From assembly GCA_900708905.1 (NCBI GenBank), contig CAADRB010000034.1:558001-622000 (forward strand): a DNA stretch of 64,000 nt, written 5' to 3'. Both the position numbers and the translations under genes were made by a program. Shown here in pieces: positions 61,118 through 64,000 of the stretch. Below the pieces are notes generated by a model. The model was not told the DNA's origin. It worked only from the letters and a program-made list of their open reading frames with translations, and did no database searches. The stretch is from Hymenolepis diminuta. Lineage: Eukaryota > Platyhelminthes > Cestoda > Cyclophyllidea > Hymenolepididae. Positions within the stretch are counted from its first letter, which is position 1, and each line of letters starts with the position of its first letter.

Positions 61118-64000
61118 CGACTACCTCTCCTGTAATTTGATGCTTAAATCTTTGAATTTGATATCTGCGATTGTACTTAATATTCCGTAAAGGAAATATT
61201 AATTTCAAGAGATCATCTGAAAGCCCACATCTGGTTGCAAAATATCGTCTGTTTGTTGCGTGACACACTTATTTTTTAAAAATTTGATATTACGAAAAAT
61301 ATTTTACTAATTTATGAAGTTATTTTGAACGGCATTGACAGTTACAGGCACAATCCTTGATTTAAAACTCTACCTCAATCTTTTTGAAACACTTTCTGAA
61401 ATTATTTATTTTAGGTTAATGTGACTGTACTTTGTCTAAATTTTTTTTGCTTTTGTCTAAAAATGTGAACCATTTAGTTAAATTTTACAATTATTAGGCA
61501 AATATTAATAGGTGATTTTATTGGTCACCATGTTAATCAAAAATGCTTTTATAGGTCAAAATCATTGTAAGGCATCAAAATAAAGACAACAGAGATGAAA
61601 AATCATGAGAAATCACGTGATGAGGTCAAAATATTAGGAAGTATGATGACATAGCGTTGTTCGTAATCTCCATAGGATTGTAATTTACTTCGCTTTATTC
61701 TAATGCTTAGATTTCATGAATTACTATGCCAGTTCATGTGTGGGATTATATCAACGATATTCAAAGCTTATTGGGCGGTTGATTTATTTCTGACTCTGGT
61801 CATTTTACCAATTTGTATCTATAACTGCAATATGCATCAACTTGTGAAAATTTTTTCATAACAAATATTATATTAAAAATTAATCATTTGGGCTTCTCTC
61901 TAAATGGTCGACTTTTTGCAGATGATAGTTTTTTATTCCTATTTTCGAAAAATGCGACTATTATCTGATTAAAGTTTCAATTCAAAATGTACCCTTTGCA
62001 CTTATATAAAGATTTGGTGTATTTAATATCAAATAGCCGATTTCTTTACCCTCCCTCCTCCCCTCACGATTTCTAAGGTCAAATCTCAAATTGTTGAACT
62101 CTATTTTTCATATTTTAATTTGTGAGAAGAGGTCAAAATTAAAGTCTATATGTACTGCAGTCCAACATACATCTCAGAAGTACAACAATAATGACGTTAG
62201 CAATCAGTCAACAGTTACATCATATGCATATTAGTCTTTTAATTCAAAAGAAAGCCAAACTTCTGCATCTCAAAATAAAAGGGCATCAGCTGAAAAGGTT
62301 TCTACCTTGATTTTGGCCAAAAGGGAGGGGCACATATAGTCATTTAAAATGTAATAAATCAACGTTTTTAAATGCATTTATTGGTAGAATCCTAAGCGAT
62401 GTCAATTCTTACACAATTACGCTTAAATTGGTTAAAATTTATATATTTTAACATGTATGTTTTGAAAGTTATAGATAAATTTCTATATCCCTCAATCGTT
62501 TTATCGAATTCAACCAATTGAGCAATTAATAGGGTAGGATACAATACTGCCTGCTGGAAATAATAAATTAAATTAAAAATTCAGTTTATTTAAGATTTTA
62601 ATAACTAATCTATGTTATGGTACTATTTAAAAATGCTGTATAAATCACTAAGTAGGTGAATGAATTTTCATCTGGTTATTGTTCTCTTTTCAAGGCAAAT
62701 TAAATCCAACGGTGTGGTAGATCTACTTAAAGGATTTGGAAAATCTATGACATAGCTTTTTATTAAGCTATTCTGCTTGGAAGGAATTTATTTTTTGATT
62801 GATAACTTATTATCCAATAATATCTTAGAGCCGTCACCAACATTCAATAATGAGATTCAAGAAAGGCAGTAAGATGCAGGATTTTAAGGGAAGTAATATT
62901 AATATCTATTAAATATCGACAATTTGAATTGGCATAGATTTTCCAATAGATCAGAAATGAATAGTATGAGCAAAATACAAAATTAATTTTGAAATAGATA
63001 TGTAGTCGAGGTTTTAGAAAGAAAATATAATTAATTTTTAACAGAACAAAAGGGCGTTTTGAGCAATAATCATGCTATTATTCGAACTTACTTTGGTAAA
63101 TTGTTTAAATAATTAAATCAAGCAGTTGCATTATTATGATAAAACTTATCTATCTTACTATTAAATAATGAGCTATCTCATAAATCATTATTTTTATATA
63201 AATGGCTATAAAGTTTTAATTTGCGATTTTTTGCAGAGAAAATTGTTCATTTCTGATTTGCGTAGCATTTCGGTCGAAATTTCGCTTAGATTACTGAATG
63301 ATAAACTTTCACTTACTTGCTTCTTATGACTAAGTGTAATTTCGAATTTGCTTCCTAATGGAAATCAAATTGCCACAATTAGATATGGTTATATTTTAGT
63401 AATTTTCTTGAACATTACATTCGGAAGTTGTAACCTTTGATGAAATAAAGCAATGGCTGTTAACAAAAATTGATAAGCTATTTTATATAGAATTGATAAA
63501 GGACGTTAGATGTTTGAAATTAATCATATCGTTGATAATACCAAATTAAGAAAATATTTAATTTTCTTTCATTTTAGGTATTAAAATCATACTAAATTTT
63601 TATTTAGTTTGTCTTCTAGAAATTCCTTTTCTTCCTATTTGGCACTAATTAGAATTTTAGTTTCTACATAGCGAATGCAGTTTTCCTTATCCCACTTTTA
63701 ACTAATCAGATGCTCAAGGTCAAACACATTTTAATATTCATTCTAATGCTTTATTTATCATCATGCAATTTCCAAATAAAACTCAGTATAATTTTTGTCC
63801 ACATTTATTTCCCATTGAATGCCCTAAATAACTTTCTCGTGTTGAATTTACGTCCATTTTTCTACAAGAGATTAATTGAATTGTAATAAAAGCGAGTTAA
63901 GCTTAAAATACGTTAAATAAATAATCTCATTTCAAAGTTCAAAGGCAAAGAATTTTGTCTTGAAATAGCAATTTATTTGGTCTAAGAGATCATTGCTATT
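61118..64000. other. AT-rich region at the right end
   Basis: No exon could be supported. A good pyrimidine tract with gcag at 63226-63236 precedes about 30 open codons, but it has no donor or homology. Further exons of the 60.8 kb candidate might lie here or beyond the window. Confidence 0.4.

Noticed and set aside
63226..63331. Exon-like segment after a good pyrimidine tract
   Set aside because: About 30 open codons ending in TGA with no donor and no homology; linking it to the 60.8 kb candidate would be speculation.
1..64000. CRISPR arrays, rRNA, intact tRNA genes, operons
   Set aside because: None seen; spliceosomal introns and a Ty3-like element show this is eukaryotic nuclear DNA.

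Overview
The window is AT-rich eukaryotic DNA. It holds one gene that can be followed from start to stop, a decayed Ty3/mdg4-type LTR retrotransposon, several small dispersed repeats, and long stretches with nothing recognisable. Long 5' introns beside introns of only 42-44 bp, and the style of the retroelement, suggest an invertebrate, most likely a flatworm (Platyhelminthes). That assignment is inference, not proof.

The main gene lies on the + strand. It has 13 coding exons from 14657 to 44265, and all exon phases agree. It encodes a 579-residue RNA-binding protein: an acidic, Ser/Asn-rich N-terminus (1-103), two RRM domains (about 104-180 and 197-275), and a long Gln/Asn/Pro/Thr-rich tail (about 276-579). 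The RRM pair resembles the Musashi/DAZAP1/hnRNP A-B class. The first four introns are 3.0 to 10.1 kb and carry repeats. The 3' half, from 39.6 to 44.3 kb, is compact. A GC-richer tract just upstream of exon 1 looks like promoter plus 5' leader. Possible regulation includes an upstream ORF, a GC-AG intron with three in-frame acceptors, and an internal ATG behind a TATA-like box that would give an RRM2-only isoform.

Region by region: 1-14340 is mostly featureless, with a tRNA-like SINE fragment near 3.2 kb and two unassigned minus-strand ORFs at 10.3-11.0 kb. 14340-44360 is the RNA-binding-protein gene; its introns hold a 340-bp repeat pair (17.7 and 20.4 kb), palindromes (25.1, 26.6 and 27.6 kb), a GC-rich island (28.1 kb), an unassigned exon-like ORF (32.4 kb) and two SINE fragments (37.7 and 38.5 kb). 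44360-55600 is intergenic, with two more SINE-like fragments and the partner of a repeat at 39.1 kb. 55690-59192 is the Ty3-like element on the minus strand, inactivated by stops, frameshifts and deletions. 60786-61117 is a possible two-exon start of another + strand gene. The rest, to 64000, shows nothing supportable.

No prokaryotic-style system, CRISPR array, rRNA or intact tRNA gene was seen. The most informative content is the exon structure of the two-RRM gene and its possible alternative products.
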